A program made the position numbers and the translations under genes. 41,072 bases of DNA from Chara braunii (Eukaryota; Streptophyta; Charophyceae; Charales; Characeae), in NCBI GenBank assembly GCA_003427395.1, contig BFEA01000485.1:691318-732389 (forward strand). The letters run 5' to 3'. Positions within the stretch are counted from its first letter, which is position 1. Every line of letters starts with the position of its first letter. This document shows positions 1 to 8,559 of the stretch, piece by piece. Below the pieces are notes generated by a model, which saw only the letters and a list, made by a program, of their open reading frames with translations, did not search any database and was not told the origin of the DNA.

Positions 1-72
<72 letters not shown>
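1..72. repeat. (GA)n microsatellite
   Basis: Perfect AG dinucleotide repeat from the window edge to about base 72. It is the first of many GA/CT arrays in the first 4.5 kb. Confidence 0.97.
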
Positions 73-75
<3 letters not shown>

Positions 76-470
76 TTCGAATCATTCTTGCAGCGCGTCT
101 CATGTGCTGCGGGGTGCCACACACACATGCACGCACGAACAAGTGATGCGGCGCATTAAAAAAACAGAAAAACAAAATTGTCCTCGGTGTGTTCAGCCTC
201 TTTTCGGAAGGATCCCTACAGCATATTAGCCAGGACCCGAGGTCAAGCAGAGATACGCTTCTAACTTGTACTCCTTGAGGGTGGGCAGAGAATATATAAT
301 CTGGATTGGAATTCAGGTCTGTGCATATCGGTTATGGGTCACCATTTCTCTGTTTTCTCGCTTTTCTTTTATTTTCTCGTTTTTCTTTTCTTAGGAATAC
401 GTGCAGTGGCCCTAAGGGCCTTTACTCACCAAATGCACAAAAGAGAAAACATATGGTGGCGTATTATTCC
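73..470. other. No gene seen
   Basis: Low-complexity flank of the GA array. It has an A-rich stretch near 157-178 and a T/C-rich stretch near 345-392. No reading frame here looks like a known protein. Confidence 0.5.
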
Positions 471-527
471 ACATTCTGCGCCTGGCCTGTGAAATGAGCG
501 CATGAGGACGTGTGCGCTCACGCAGTG
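471..527 (-). repeat. Short dispersed repeat, inverted partner of 4442-4497
   Basis: The reverse complement of this stretch matches 4442-4497 over about 55 bases with few differences. The shared core is GCTCATTTCACAGGCCAGGC. The two copies face each other about 3.9 kb apart, and both lie beside low-complexity arrays. Confidence 0.8.
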
Positions 528-675
528 TGTGCGCTCACTCAGTATATATGTATATTTTTTTTTAATGGAATTGGCAGTTAGGTAATGAATCGTGAATGGG
601 AACTAATTAGGTTAACCCAATTAGTCAATCGATCAATCTGCAAAGGTTTGATCCCTCGGCATAACTGCATCCGGC

Positions 676-1626
676 ACGTGCCCGTTTTAAATGAAGGCCG
701 GCCCTTGAATTCGTCAATTTTTGCAAATCTTGGTCAGCGTCAGACAGTTGTCAGGCGCCAGTTGGCTACATTCGCAATGCTCATGAGAATCCACAGTATT
801 TGTGAGTCCTTCAGGCCCTTCCGGCAACGTGGTCCAAGCAGGGAGCATTGCACATTTGCACCTGGGTGGTTGGGCATGCCTAACCAATTCGGTCCCGGGC
901 CACTGTCTGAAAGGGTCTGGGCACAGACACTTTGGACGGGACTGAAGGTACTCGGAACTCGGTCTTACATGGGGAAAAACAAGCAATATGCCCGCCACTT
1001 TCCGTATAGGAAAGGGCAGGGCGCCAGAGGAGGTATTTGTGCACTTGAAGGCAGATGCGGCAGCGCTGCTGGAGCGATATCTCGCAGGCTGCTGCACTAG
1101 CTGGTGAATGCAACTGTGCGTGCGCGTGCGGTCGTGGAAGAGGAAGGGCACTGCTAAGGGCAGCGCCATAGCCAGCACAACCATAGCTGGGCTTGGCTTG
1201 GATATAGTCAGCGGAGGTGGTGGTGGTCTTCGTGTACGGGAGGAAGACGTGGGTAGACAAATCGAGGGAGTGAGAGAGAGGTGAGGATTATGATGTGAGG
1301 GCACATACCTGGTCTTGGCAATAGTCTACAAGGGTCGACGTCTTCGTGTACGTCGGTTCTGCTGCTGACATCAACAAGTTGCACTGTCAATTCATAGGCT
1401 GGTAGTAGCTGCGTGATAGTTGCGTTGAGCGCCAAGTAGGAGGAGAGGCTCTGAATACCTACGTTGGTGATGTCGAGAGTATGCTGTCATTGACATTCAG
1501 ATTCAGTGCTTTGGTTCTCCATTGGTGATGGAGGGGTGCAATTCTGCTTTCTGGACAGCGTTGGACTCTCTGGCTTTCAATGTGATTTTGCATTCTGGAA
1601 TTCTACCATTTTGGCTATTGTTCATT
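676..1626 (+). mobile_element. Rep-A interspersed repeat, longest copy
   Basis: This copy is recognised because its pieces recur elsewhere in the window. The stretch with GGTTGGGCATGCCTAACCAA and the following GC-rich part recur on the minus strand at 7797-8305. The stretch from about 1030 to 1545 recurs on the plus strand at 11486-12060. The last part, around CTTTCTGG and CTGGCTTTCAATGTGA, recurs at 6795-6990 (minus) and 12985-13090 (plus). I see no clear terminal inverted repeats or target duplication, so the class is unknown. The open frames across it (for example 585-1100) are not conserved between copies and are probably chance. Confidence 0.75.
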
Positions 1627-1635
1627 TTCCTTGCC

Positions 1636-1730
1636 AATCAATCAATCAACCAATCAATCAGTCAATCAATCAATCAACCATCAATCAATCGCAATTAATC
1701 AATCAATCAGTCAATCAATCAATCGATTGA
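1636..1730. repeat. (TCAA)n tetranucleotide array
   Basis: Imperfect repeats of CAAT/TCAA between the end of Rep-A and the internal side of the LTR-B fragment. Confidence 0.9.
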
Positions 1731-1777
1731 TCCTCCCCTTTTGCACGTCAGGTCAGGTTGAAGTCCTGATTTATGTG

Positions 1778-1793
1778 CGGTGCTCCGATACCA
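1778..1793 (-). other. Retrotransposon primer binding site, initiator tRNA-Met type
   Basis: Read on the minus strand this is TGGTATCGGAGCACCG, two bases after the LTR terminus. Established knowledge: many plant LTR retrotransposons carry TGGTATCAGAGC here, complementary to the 3' end of initiator tRNA-Met. It differs by one base over the first 12. This identifies the neighbouring 1-kb repeat as an LTR and fixes its orientation and 3' boundary. The internal region beyond it is truncated after about 60 bases. Confidence 0.75.
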
Positions 1794-1795
1794 AT

Positions 1796-2828
1796 TGATA
1801 CATGCTCAGTTGAGCAATGTATATGGAGCCAAGGATCCGCAAAGTGATGGAAAGGACTCAAACCGACAATGCAGTGTCAGCAAAGCATCAACAAACAATG
1901 TACATCCAGATACATATGGAGATACCACGGATGAAGAGATGGGGGAGAGGTGAGATGAAGATGGAGGTGAGGGAGGAAACGAAGATCGCGATAGGGAGTC
2001 CAAAAATATTCTCTTTGCCGAATGGCCAATCAATGTCTGCCACAAAATGTTGAATCAGATCCTGGGCGTCATGCCTGATGTGACCTCTGCCTGTAACCCC
2101 TCTCTCCCTCTCTGAAAGAAAGGAGGAGGAGGAGGAAGGAGGGAGAAGAGATGGAGGGTGAGACGATGACGTCGTCCTCCTCGCTGTCTCGCCTGCAGGA
2201 AACTGCTGACATGTGCTGACGGCCATCGTGGTCCCTGTGCAGGTCACTGGTGTGGAGCGCGGCTATGGCACCAGGTAAGTACCGCCGCTGCAGGTATGGC
2301 CTCTGGCTCACCTCCTACCTACACCTCTACCTCTACAGAGCAACGCTGTGTCGCGCTGCTCCAGCAGCGTGTAGGCTGGGCCTCGCTGGTGTGCCTGCGT
2401 TTGCCATTGGTCCTGGTCTCAAACATGGCCTGCCTGGGTCCCTACCGGACGTCCAGGCCCTCCCTGCTGATGTAGCAGGGAGTGTCGGCTATCAAACAAA
2501 TGCGGACCTGGCCCCAAAGGGCCTGCTTGTGTCCGTACCAGGCCCAAAGTGTGGCCTTTGTCCGAACAGACACAAGGTCTGTTCGAACGTACCAGGCCCA
2601 AAGTGTGGCCATTGTCCGGACGTACTGCAAGTCCGAAACAATGCCTGAACAGACAAAAACAGGACAGCAAATAAATAAGTAAATGAATGCTGTCTCAAGT
2701 CGAAACCTGTGGCCCTTAGGCCGGCCGTGGGCCTCCAGGGCGCGCGCCTGAAGTGTATGCGGACTGGGGCCCCCAAACAACCGCCGGGCCCTCAAAATGG
2801 GGTGTGTGTGCAGGCTCAGCATGTAACA
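1796..2828 (-). mobile_element. LTR-B copy 1 (long terminal repeat, 5' LTR of a truncated element)
   Basis: On the minus strand the repeat starts TGTTACATGCTGAGCCTG at 2828 and ends GAGCATGTATCA at 1796. The termini TGTTACAT and ATGTATCA are imperfect inverted repeats of the usual TG...CA form. Copies 2 and 3 align along most of the length, with differences mainly in microsatellite stretches. A primer binding site follows directly, so this is a 5' LTR. No gag or pol coding sequence follows, because the internal region is lost after about 60 bases, where a TCAA array and Rep-A begin. The open frames within it are not protein-like. Confidence 0.85.
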
Positions 2829-2829
2829 G

Positions 2830-2832
<3 letters not shown>

Positions 2833-2916
<84 letters not shown>
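2833..2916. repeat. (AC)n then (GA)n compound microsatellite
   Basis: About 23 AC units run directly into about 19 GA units. Confidence 0.95.
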
Positions 2917-2918
<2 letters not shown>

Positions 2919-2985
2919 TCAATTTTGGAACTCTCCCATGAGCAACTTTTGTACGAAGCTTCCCCTCCAATGAAACTAAGCGAAA

Positions 2986-2994
2986 GAGAGAGGG

Positions 2995-3059
<65 letters not shown>
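2986..3059. repeat. (GA)n microsatellite
   Basis: GA array upstream of the first U2-derived repeat. It is separated from the previous array by about 65 bases of mixed sequence. Arginine/glutamate frames through it are low-complexity artefacts. Confidence 0.95.
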
Positions 3060-3063
<4 letters not shown>

Positions 3064-3084
3064 AATCTCGACCCCCCCCCCCCC

Positions 3085-3168
3085 ACGAGCAAGTGTATTA
3101 TCTGTTCCGATCAGTTTCATGTATGATCCGTGGTCGATCGGAAAAAAAAAGAAAAAAGGAAAGGAAAA
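3085..3168 (+). repeat. U2 snRNA-derived repeat, copy a
   Basis: After a run of Cs comes AAGTGTATTATCTGTTCCGA, then ATCAGTTTCAT, then a GTGG..GATCGG block, and then an A-rich tail. Established knowledge: the conserved 5' region of U2 snRNA reads AAGTGTAGTATCTGTTCTTA, then ATCAGTTTAATATCTGATATGTGGGCC. About 50 bases match with scattered substitutions, including the branch-site-pairing segment (GTAGTA, here GTATTA). The Sm site and 3' stem-loops are absent. The A-rich 3' end suggests a retroposed fragment. Confidence 0.75.
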
Positions 3169-3267
3169 ACTGTGTGCACGCGCATGAGAGAGAGAGAGAT
3201 GGTCGATCGGAAAAAAAAAGAAAAAAGGAAAGGAAAAACTGTGTGCACGCGCATGAGAGAGAGAGAG
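3132..3267 (+). repeat. 68-bp tandem duplication of the U2-repeat tail
   Basis: The block from GGTCGATCGG through the A-rich tail to GTGTGCACGCGCATGAGAGA occurs twice back to back, at 3132-3199 and 3200-3267, almost without change. Confidence 0.95.
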
Positions 3268-3302
3268 AGAGAGAGAGAGCTACGACGGCCCCCTCCCCCA
3301 CC

Positions 3303-3385
3303 TAGTGTATTATCTGTCCCGACGAGTTTCATATCTGATCTGCGGTCCGTCGGGAGCATTAAAAAAAACAAAAAAAGGAATGGAA
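3303..3385 (+). repeat. U2 snRNA-derived repeat, copy b
   Basis: AGTGTATTATCTGTCCCGAC is followed by AGTTTCATATCTGATCTGCG and a GGTCCGTCGGGAGC block, then GCATT and an A-rich tail. The order matches the U2 5' region, with the two TATCTG motifs at the expected spacing. It has the same tail style as copy a but is diverged from it. Confidence 0.75.
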
Positions 3386-3462
3386 AAACCACACAGGGCA
3401 TGTGCTCTTGCGCGCGTGAGAGATTGAGATTGAGATTGAGAGAGTAAGAGAGAGACCCCAAA

Positions 3463-3524
3463 GGCGTTCCGATTGTCCACGGATCTGATATGAAAGTGAT
3501 TGGGACAGATACTACACTTGATTG
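3463..3524 (-). repeat. U2 snRNA-derived repeat, copy c
   Basis: On the minus strand it reads AATCAAGTGTAGTATCTGTC and then TTTCATATCAGATCCGTGG. This copy keeps GTAGTATC, the U2 sequence that pairs with the intron branch site. It is preceded on its own strand by a long C run (the G tract 3530-3555 on the plus strand). Confidence 0.75.
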
Positions 3525-3529
3525 TGTTT

Positions 3530-3555
3530 GGGGGGGGGGGGGGGGGGGGGGGGGG
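3530..3555. repeat. Poly-G tract
   Basis: Uninterrupted run of 26 G on the plus strand beside U2-derived copy c. Its length is likely to be poorly determined by sequencing. Confidence 0.95.
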
Positions 3556-3640
3556 TGTAGTTCGTTAGATTGGGCTCTCTCTCGCTCGCTCGCTGGCATG
3601 CGAGCATTCGGTTTTTCTGTCTTTTCTTTTTTCCTTTTTT

Positions 3641-3697
3641 TAAAGGGGTCCTCGACCACGGATAAGACAAACCGATCGGAACGGATACTACACGTGA

Positions 3698-3701
<4 letters not shown>
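3641..3701 (-). repeat. U2 snRNA-derived repeat, copy d
   Basis: On the minus strand it reads ACGTGTAGTATCCGTTCCGA, then a TTTGTCTTATCCGTGGTCGA block, then an A-rich tail. This is the same U2 5' region again, more diverged than copy c. It is preceded by a GA array on its own strand. Confidence 0.65.

Positions 3702-3702
<1 letters not shown>

Positions 3703-3732
<30 letters not shown>
3703..3732. repeat. (CT)n microsatellite
   Basis: CT array bordering U2-derived copy d. Confidence 0.95.
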
Positions 3733-3735
<3 letters not shown>

Positions 3736-3900
3736 CTGTAGGGGTTTCCGCGTTCTTGCCTCTGTTCCGTCCGCTCTCGTTGCTCGTCCATCGCTTCTCA
3801 GTCCCCGTCATCTTCCCCCGATTTTCCACTGACCCTCAGGTTCCCTCCTCCCCTCCCTCTTCCCCCACCCTCTAATGATGCACATCCATGTGCAGTTGCG

Positions 3901-3905
<5 letters not shown>

Positions 3906-3967
<62 letters not shown>
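3906..3967. repeat. (CT)n microsatellite
   Basis: About 30 CT units on the plus strand. From about 3.6 kb the pyrimidine-rich strand is the plus strand, whereas before 3.4 kb it was the minus strand. Confidence 0.97.
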
Positions 3968-3970
<3 letters not shown>

Positions 3971-4122
3971 GCAAGTACTACTTTCCTTTCCCCGATCCCG
4001 TCGCTAGTTTTTGCCCGTTTTTCCTCCTTACTCTTCCATCACTTCTCTCTCTCTCTCTCTCGTGCAAGTACGACGTTCCTTTCCCCAATCCCGTCGCTAG
4101 TGTTTCCCTGTTTTTCCTCCTA
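3971..4122 (+). repeat. 93-bp tandem duplication
   Basis: GCAAGTACTACTTTCCTTTC... at 3971 recurs at 4064 with a few changes. Both copies contain ATCCCGTCGCTAGT and end in a CCTGTTTTTCCTCC-like stretch. A CT array sits at the junction. Confidence 0.85.
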
Positions 4123-4386
4123 ATTTTAGTCTTAGCAAGTGGTTCCTCGCTCCCCAATTCTCCATCCTATCAAAACTGACACCGCATCCACCCCCTTCAC
4201 CTCCAACCAGCTGTTCCAGACTCACATCATTGCCCTCCTCTTGCTGGTCTTTACCCCGCCATAGCCCCTCCCCCCTCCCCCACTATTACCGCTATTTCCC
4301 ATTTTACAACTTCGCTCTCCACCTCCATATTTTCTTATTTTGTGACCCCATTTTCTCCACTTCATCCTCCACCCTTCTTAGTAATG

Positions 4387-4389
<3 letters not shown>

Positions 4390-4441
<52 letters not shown>
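4390..4441. repeat. (CT)n microsatellite
   Basis: CT array directly before the inverted partner of the 471-527 repeat. Confidence 0.97.
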
Positions 4442-4444
<3 letters not shown>

Positions 4445-4497
4445 GCGTGAGCTCACACGTCCTCGTGCGCTCATTTCACAGGCCAGGCGCACATTTC
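4442..4497 (+). repeat. Short dispersed repeat, partner of 471-527
   Basis: About 55 bases matching the reverse complement of 471-527. It sits between a CT array and a purine-rich stretch. Confidence 0.8.
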
Positions 4498-4499
4498 GT

Positions 4500-5165
4500 A
4501 GGTTGCGCATTCAGGAACGGAAGAGGAGGGAGGAGCGAGAGGAAGTTTGGAGGACGGAAGTCGGCGGAGAGAGGGGAAGGTGTGGAAAGTGGAGTCGGTG
4601 ACAGAGGCTCGGAGGGGAGGGGGTATGGAGGTGGGCAAAGAGGGGGGCAGGAGAAAGCCAGAGAGAGAGGGGGGGGGAGGGGGGGGCGTGAGGTTCTTGG
4701 GGGGGCAATGCTACTGGCCCGAGTCTCCAATCTTGGAGCGGCGTTCAGGCGAGAGAAAGAGTGTGTGTGAGTGTGTTTGTGACAGAGACTCAAAAAAAGC
4801 ATGATGGTGCCAGATTGTTTCGTTGGACTTTCACCCACTCATCAGGAGGTTGAAACCCGACAGTCTGCCCAGGATGCATTTGACTGATGGATAAGGACTC
4901 GCCACATCACCGAGAGTTAGCGATACCCCTGAGAAGCTCGTCTGTGAGAGAGAGAGAGAGAGTGTCGAGCTCGGCACTCCACGACACGGCGCAGGGTGCT
5001 TGACGACATGGTGTACGCACTAGAGGGACAAAGTACAACTGCACGCGACAATGGCGAAGGCGCTTCGCATGGACGCTTCAAAGACAACCTAGGGCACGCA
5101 CAGCACTGTCACAGACTGAAGCGGCCCGTTCAAACAGAAAAAGCGTGCGGCACTCTATGGCGCTA
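4500..5165. other. No gene seen; purine-rich tract then unassigned sequence
   Basis: Bases 4510-4690 are strongly G/A-rich on the plus strand, with GGGAGG-like runs. After 4800 the composition becomes ordinary, with a short GA array near 4948. I recognise no coding or RNA feature. Confidence 0.5.
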
Positions 5166-5282
5166 AGATCTGGGACTTCGGTCCGGTAGGGCCCAATGGC
5201 CTGGATCTCGGCGCGGTGTTAAGATCTTAAAACTGCGTGGAGATCCAGGCCGTTGGGTCCTACCGGACTGACGGCCCAGATC
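5166..5282. repeat. Foldback element, 43-bp arms
   Basis: Arms at 5166-5208 and 5241-5282 are reverse complements with about six mismatches around a loop of about 32 bases. The shared core is TCCGGTAGGGCCCAA / TTGGGTCCTACCGGA. A diverged third half-copy lies at about 5305-5347. It resembles a small foldback/MITE-type element. I see no target duplication. Confidence 0.75.
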
Positions 5283-5396
5283 CTAGATTTGTTACATCGT
5301 TCCACAGATCCGGGCTGTGGGCTGGCAGGACCGACGATGGCCTGGATTCAAGATTTGTCATGTTAGCGATTTTAATAGTGCAGGGAAGTTTGCTGG

Positions 5397-5836
5397 ACTG
5401 AGAAGAAGAAGAAGAAGTGCCATTCTGAGGGCTGATAGCAGGGAGAGTGGTTGATGCTGTGTTCAGTAGCACATCATTTTCAGTTCTGGTTGATGCTGTG
5501 TGTTGAGGCCAGCTAGGTGCCATTATGGAAATAATTTCTGTGTCATATTTAGAACCTGAAGCAGCCCGTCAAACACGATGAATAGGCCTTTGTCGACTGA
5601 TAGAACTATAATTTCCCAAGTGGCAAATGCGGCAGGCCTAGGCTAGGAAGCAGCCCATCAAACACGAAGAAGAAGCCCCATTATGAGGGCTGATAGCAGG
5701 GAGAGTGGTTGCAGCCTTATGCAGATTGCTCTGGTAGTCTACCACATCATTTGCACTTCTGGTCGATGCTGTGTGTTCAGGCCAGCTAGGTTCCATTATT
5801 GAAATACAAATTTCTGTGTCATATTTAGAACCTGAA
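5397..5836 (+). repeat. Tandem duplication, about 250-bp unit
   Basis: GAGGGCTGATAGCAGGGAGA recurs at about 5427 and 5678. The following GATGCTGTGTGTT...GGCCAGCTAGGT...CATTATGGAAAT and TTCTGTGTCATATTTAGAAC blocks recur in the same order. The second unit carries extra bases after GGTTG. Confidence 0.85.
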
Positions 5837-5921
5837 GCTCCCAACGAAGTGACACCTCAATGAAGTGTGCAAGTGTGATGATGTATGCAAATGTTTGCGA
5901 TTACAGTACGTGATCACCTGC

Positions 5922-6090
5922 TCTTACTACCCTAGCCTATTCTGCACCAATGTACAGTGCCGCAGAGTTGAATTCTGCTCCGACTGACTGCTGAACACGG
6001 ACTGTACCACGCTGAAGCTCTTGCTGGTGATCAGAAGGTATCACGTACACTTACTACCCTAGCCTCTTCTAGACCAATGTACAGTGCTGT
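5922..6090 (+). repeat. Direct repeat, 128-bp spacing
   Basis: CTTACTACCCTAGCCT at 5922 and 6050. Each is followed by TTCT(G/A)..CCAATGTACAGTGC. This points to a diverged tandem duplication. Confidence 0.7.
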
Positions 6091-6794
6091 ACCACCTCCA
6101 TTCTCCAGGTGCGCAACCCAACAGTGGCTGGTGCTGTGTGCCCCAATGTTTGGTCACTGGCCTGTCAACAGTGCTGCATCCAAGGACCTCTGCTCCAGCA
6201 GCCTAGTGCGGTCTGTGGACTTACCAAAATACCCCCAGACTACCCCAGCCTCTTCCTTTACGCCACGTTGGGATCAGTGCATGTTGGTAGGCACTACCTG
6301 CTGGTACGTTGCAGAAATGGCCATGACCTGCCAGGATCCCAACCACCTAGCTGGAAGCCGAGCAGCCTGACCCAGCCTTTCTAAAATAGTCTGGCCAGGC
6401 CTTCACGTAGGGCCCTGCTGGTTTGTACCTGGGACGACCACATGGCCTTACAGCTGGATAATCTGTTGGACTTCTCAGTGTCATTAGGACAATCACATGT
6501 CGATGGGCAATTATTGGGATGGATTGTGCGAAAATAAACAGCGTGGAGTGGATTTTTGTGTGCTGGTCAGAACTGTTGTTTATCAGCGGAGATAGTTTGC
6601 TAGCCCCTCCCGGCTGGTCTTGGCAGGAGCCTGGGTTTCCGTCACCCTTGCTCCTGCCATCCCTCGCTGGGGGTTAGGAACCTAGGTACTACTCTCCCTG
6701 CATAGCGTAGAGTAGATAGACAAATCAATTCAGGCTTGAGCTAGCTACTGTTAGGCCTGCACTTAGGTTTAGGCTACCCCCACTAGGCTTTAGA
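6091..6794. other. No gene seen
   Basis: Mostly unique-looking sequence. The overlapping frames at 6077-6384 have no recognisable domain. I see no RNA gene or repeat boundary. Confidence 0.4.
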
Positions 6795-6990
6795 CTGTTC
6801 CTGGTATAGGTAGGTAGGTATTGGAAGCCTGGGAGGTATATTGAGTGAAGAACATAGCTTGTGCAAGATTAACGAGCAATAGCAAAATGACAGAAATCCA
6901 GATTGCAAATTCACATTGAAAGCCAGATGGTCGATCACCAGAAAGCAGAAATGCACTGAAATGACACCGAAGAAGAACCAAAGCAACGAA
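6795..6990 (-). mobile_element. Rep-A 3' fragment
   Basis: On the minus strand this matches the end of Rep-A (1506-1630). It shares CTTTGGTTCT, TTCTGCTTTCTGG and CTGGCTTTCAATGTGA. With the minus-strand piece at 7797-8305 it forms the two ends of one Rep-A copy whose middle is replaced by the AT-rich organellar insert. Confidence 0.7.
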
Positions 6991-7016
6991 CTGTTTCATA
7001 CGGCTTCTCGTGCAGA

Positions 7017-7756
7017 TTGAAGTTTTTTAATTAATTGAACATATTAATTGGATTATCAATTTATTCTCAAAATCCTGAATCTAAATTTGAGAATGTATAA
7101 ATGTTTAAATAAAGTCAATCAAATAAGAATTTTAAGAGAAATATTCTATATATATGAGAAATATTCGATATATATACCTTATTTCTTAATATATAGACCT
7201 TATTTCTTAATTTCATTATTGATTAAATTCATAAATTATTTTTCATCAATTAATTGATCATGAAAAATTTGCATTATTTGATATTATCTATAAACCCCTT
7301 TCATATCTCACGAGTTAATGTCAGCTTATCCATACTATTAGGTAAGAATATATATAAATATGTATATAATATAAATATGTGAGCTGCTTTCGTGATTCAG
7401 TAACAGAACTGAAATATCGGCTTTTTCCTACTAGGAAAAAGCTCTATCAATTAGTCTTTTTGTTATCGGACCCGAGCCCAGTATAGCCATGACTTGTTCA
7501 CGTGTCAATATACCAACCCAGACAATCTTTTTCAAATGTTCTTTTTTTTTAAAAATCATACGAACACAAGATTTCGAGTTTTAGTCGATATTTGTGGAGT
7601 TGATTATCCAAAGGCACTAGAAAACAACACTTCATCACTTGTTTTTCGAAGTGATCGCTTCGCGCGTTTTCATAAACCCAAGATTTATGTTTTACGCGAG
7701 CAACGCAGGCTTTTAGAGTCTGGACAAAGAAGAAAGAAAAATCAGAATGCGTGAAT
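7017..7756. other. Organellar DNA insertion (NUMT-like)
   Basis: Base composition changes sharply to about 80% A+T from about 7017 to 7400. A nad9-like fragment follows at 7494-7610, and then a short coding-like stretch of unknown origin to about 7754. The AT-rich part includes a perfect stem at about 7420-7443 (GCTTTTTCCTA/TAGGAAAAAGC type). Rep-A sequence in the same orientation lies on both sides. I infer transfer of mitochondrial DNA, possibly several joined pieces, into a nuclear repeat. The edges are approximate. Confidence 0.6.
7494..7610 (+). pseudogene. nad9: Mitochondrial NADH dehydrogenase subunit 9 fragment
   Basis: The reading frame contains HTNTRFRVLVDICGVDYP. Established knowledge: this matches the highly conserved HTN(T)xFxVLxDICGVDYP block of Nad9, the 30-kDa (NuoC-type) subunit of respiratory complex I. 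Before it lies NPDNLFQMFFFFKN, as expected for the N-terminal part of Nad9. Homology stops at DYP, where the normal protein continues SRKxRFEVVYNLLS. Here it changes to an unrelated KALENNTSS-type stretch that stays open to 7754. Only about 39 of roughly 190 residues remain, with no start codon or flanking gene, so it is a transferred fragment and not an active gene. Confidence 0.8.
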
Positions 7757-7796
7757 TCGTTCTATTTGGCATTTTTACCTACGCTGACCTTTCAAG

Positions 7797-8305
7797 CCGA
7801 GCCGCCCGTTTATGAATGGGCCGGCTATGGTGCTGTCCTCTGTGGTGCCCTACTTCCCTTGCGCCCGCACACGCACGGGCACCTTTCAAAGCACCAGCAA
7901 GCAGCTCGCGAGCGCACGCTCCAGCGGCGCTGTCGCTTGCACAGCAAATTCCCGAATGAGCCCACCAGTGGCGAGCTCTTTCCTTTATGGAAAATGCTCG
8001 CCCAGTTTGCTGTCTGGCTGGGCCTCGTGTGTATCCAGTAGCTTCCGATTGGGCCAAGGCCCACTCAGACAGTGGCCTGGGACCAAATTGGTTAGGCCTG
8101 TCCAACCACCCAGGAGTAAACGTGAGGTTCTCCCTGCTTCGCCTGTGCTGCTGGAAGAGCCTAGAAGGCTCATGAATTATTTCTGATTTCTCACAAGTAC
8201 AGAGGATGTAACCAACTGGCATGTGTCTGGCGCCCACCAAAGCTTTGCCAAAATTGACGAACTCGGGCCATATTGAAATTCAGGGGCCGGCCTTCACTTC
8301 GGGTG
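7797..8305 (-). mobile_element. Rep-A 5' part, minus-strand copy
   Basis: The reverse complement follows 676-1195 block by block: AAGGCCGGCCC..GAATT, the GCGCCAG..AGTTGG block, CCTGGGTGGTTGG, CCTAACCAATT, GGCCACTGTCTGA, the GCGCTG/GCGCCGCTGGAGCG block and CCATAGC. Several long open frames cross it on both strands. They are not conserved with the other copies, so I do not call them genes. Confidence 0.8.
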
Positions 8306-8466
8306 GGCTCATGGTTGCTGAAATGGCCCCACAGGGGCATGCTGAGGAGCTAACTCGTAACAAGGCCTCGTCGAAGATCCATGCCCACATAGGGGTTCCA
8401 ACAGGCTCTGCTTGGGCCCCTCAGCCTGGTCTCTTATGCCTATACACAGGCATTGGCACATATTTG

Positions 8467-8495
8467 CATGCCCGCCTTCACTTAGGGCGGGCATG
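8467..8495. repeat. Perfect stem-loop, CTAAGTGAA loop
   Basis: CATGCCCGCC and GGCGGGCATG form a perfect 10-bp stem around a nine-base loop. On the minus strand the loop is CTAAGTGAA. The same loop with a related stem occurs on the plus strand at 10321-10343. Confidence 0.8.
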
Positions 8496-8559
8496 GCCCC
8501 TTTCCAAAACTGCCGAGGTACTAAATCCTTGCACTCGGTTGTCTTCATGAAATAAAAAG

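Noticed and set aside
585-1100. 171-codon frame across Rep-A
   Set aside because: The frame is not kept in the other Rep-A copies, and competing frames of similar length exist on the opposite strand.
2709-3447. Long Arg/Glu-rich and Ser/Leu-rich frames on both strands
   Set aside because: They are translations of GA/CT and AC microsatellites with no stop codons by composition. No start context or domain supports them.
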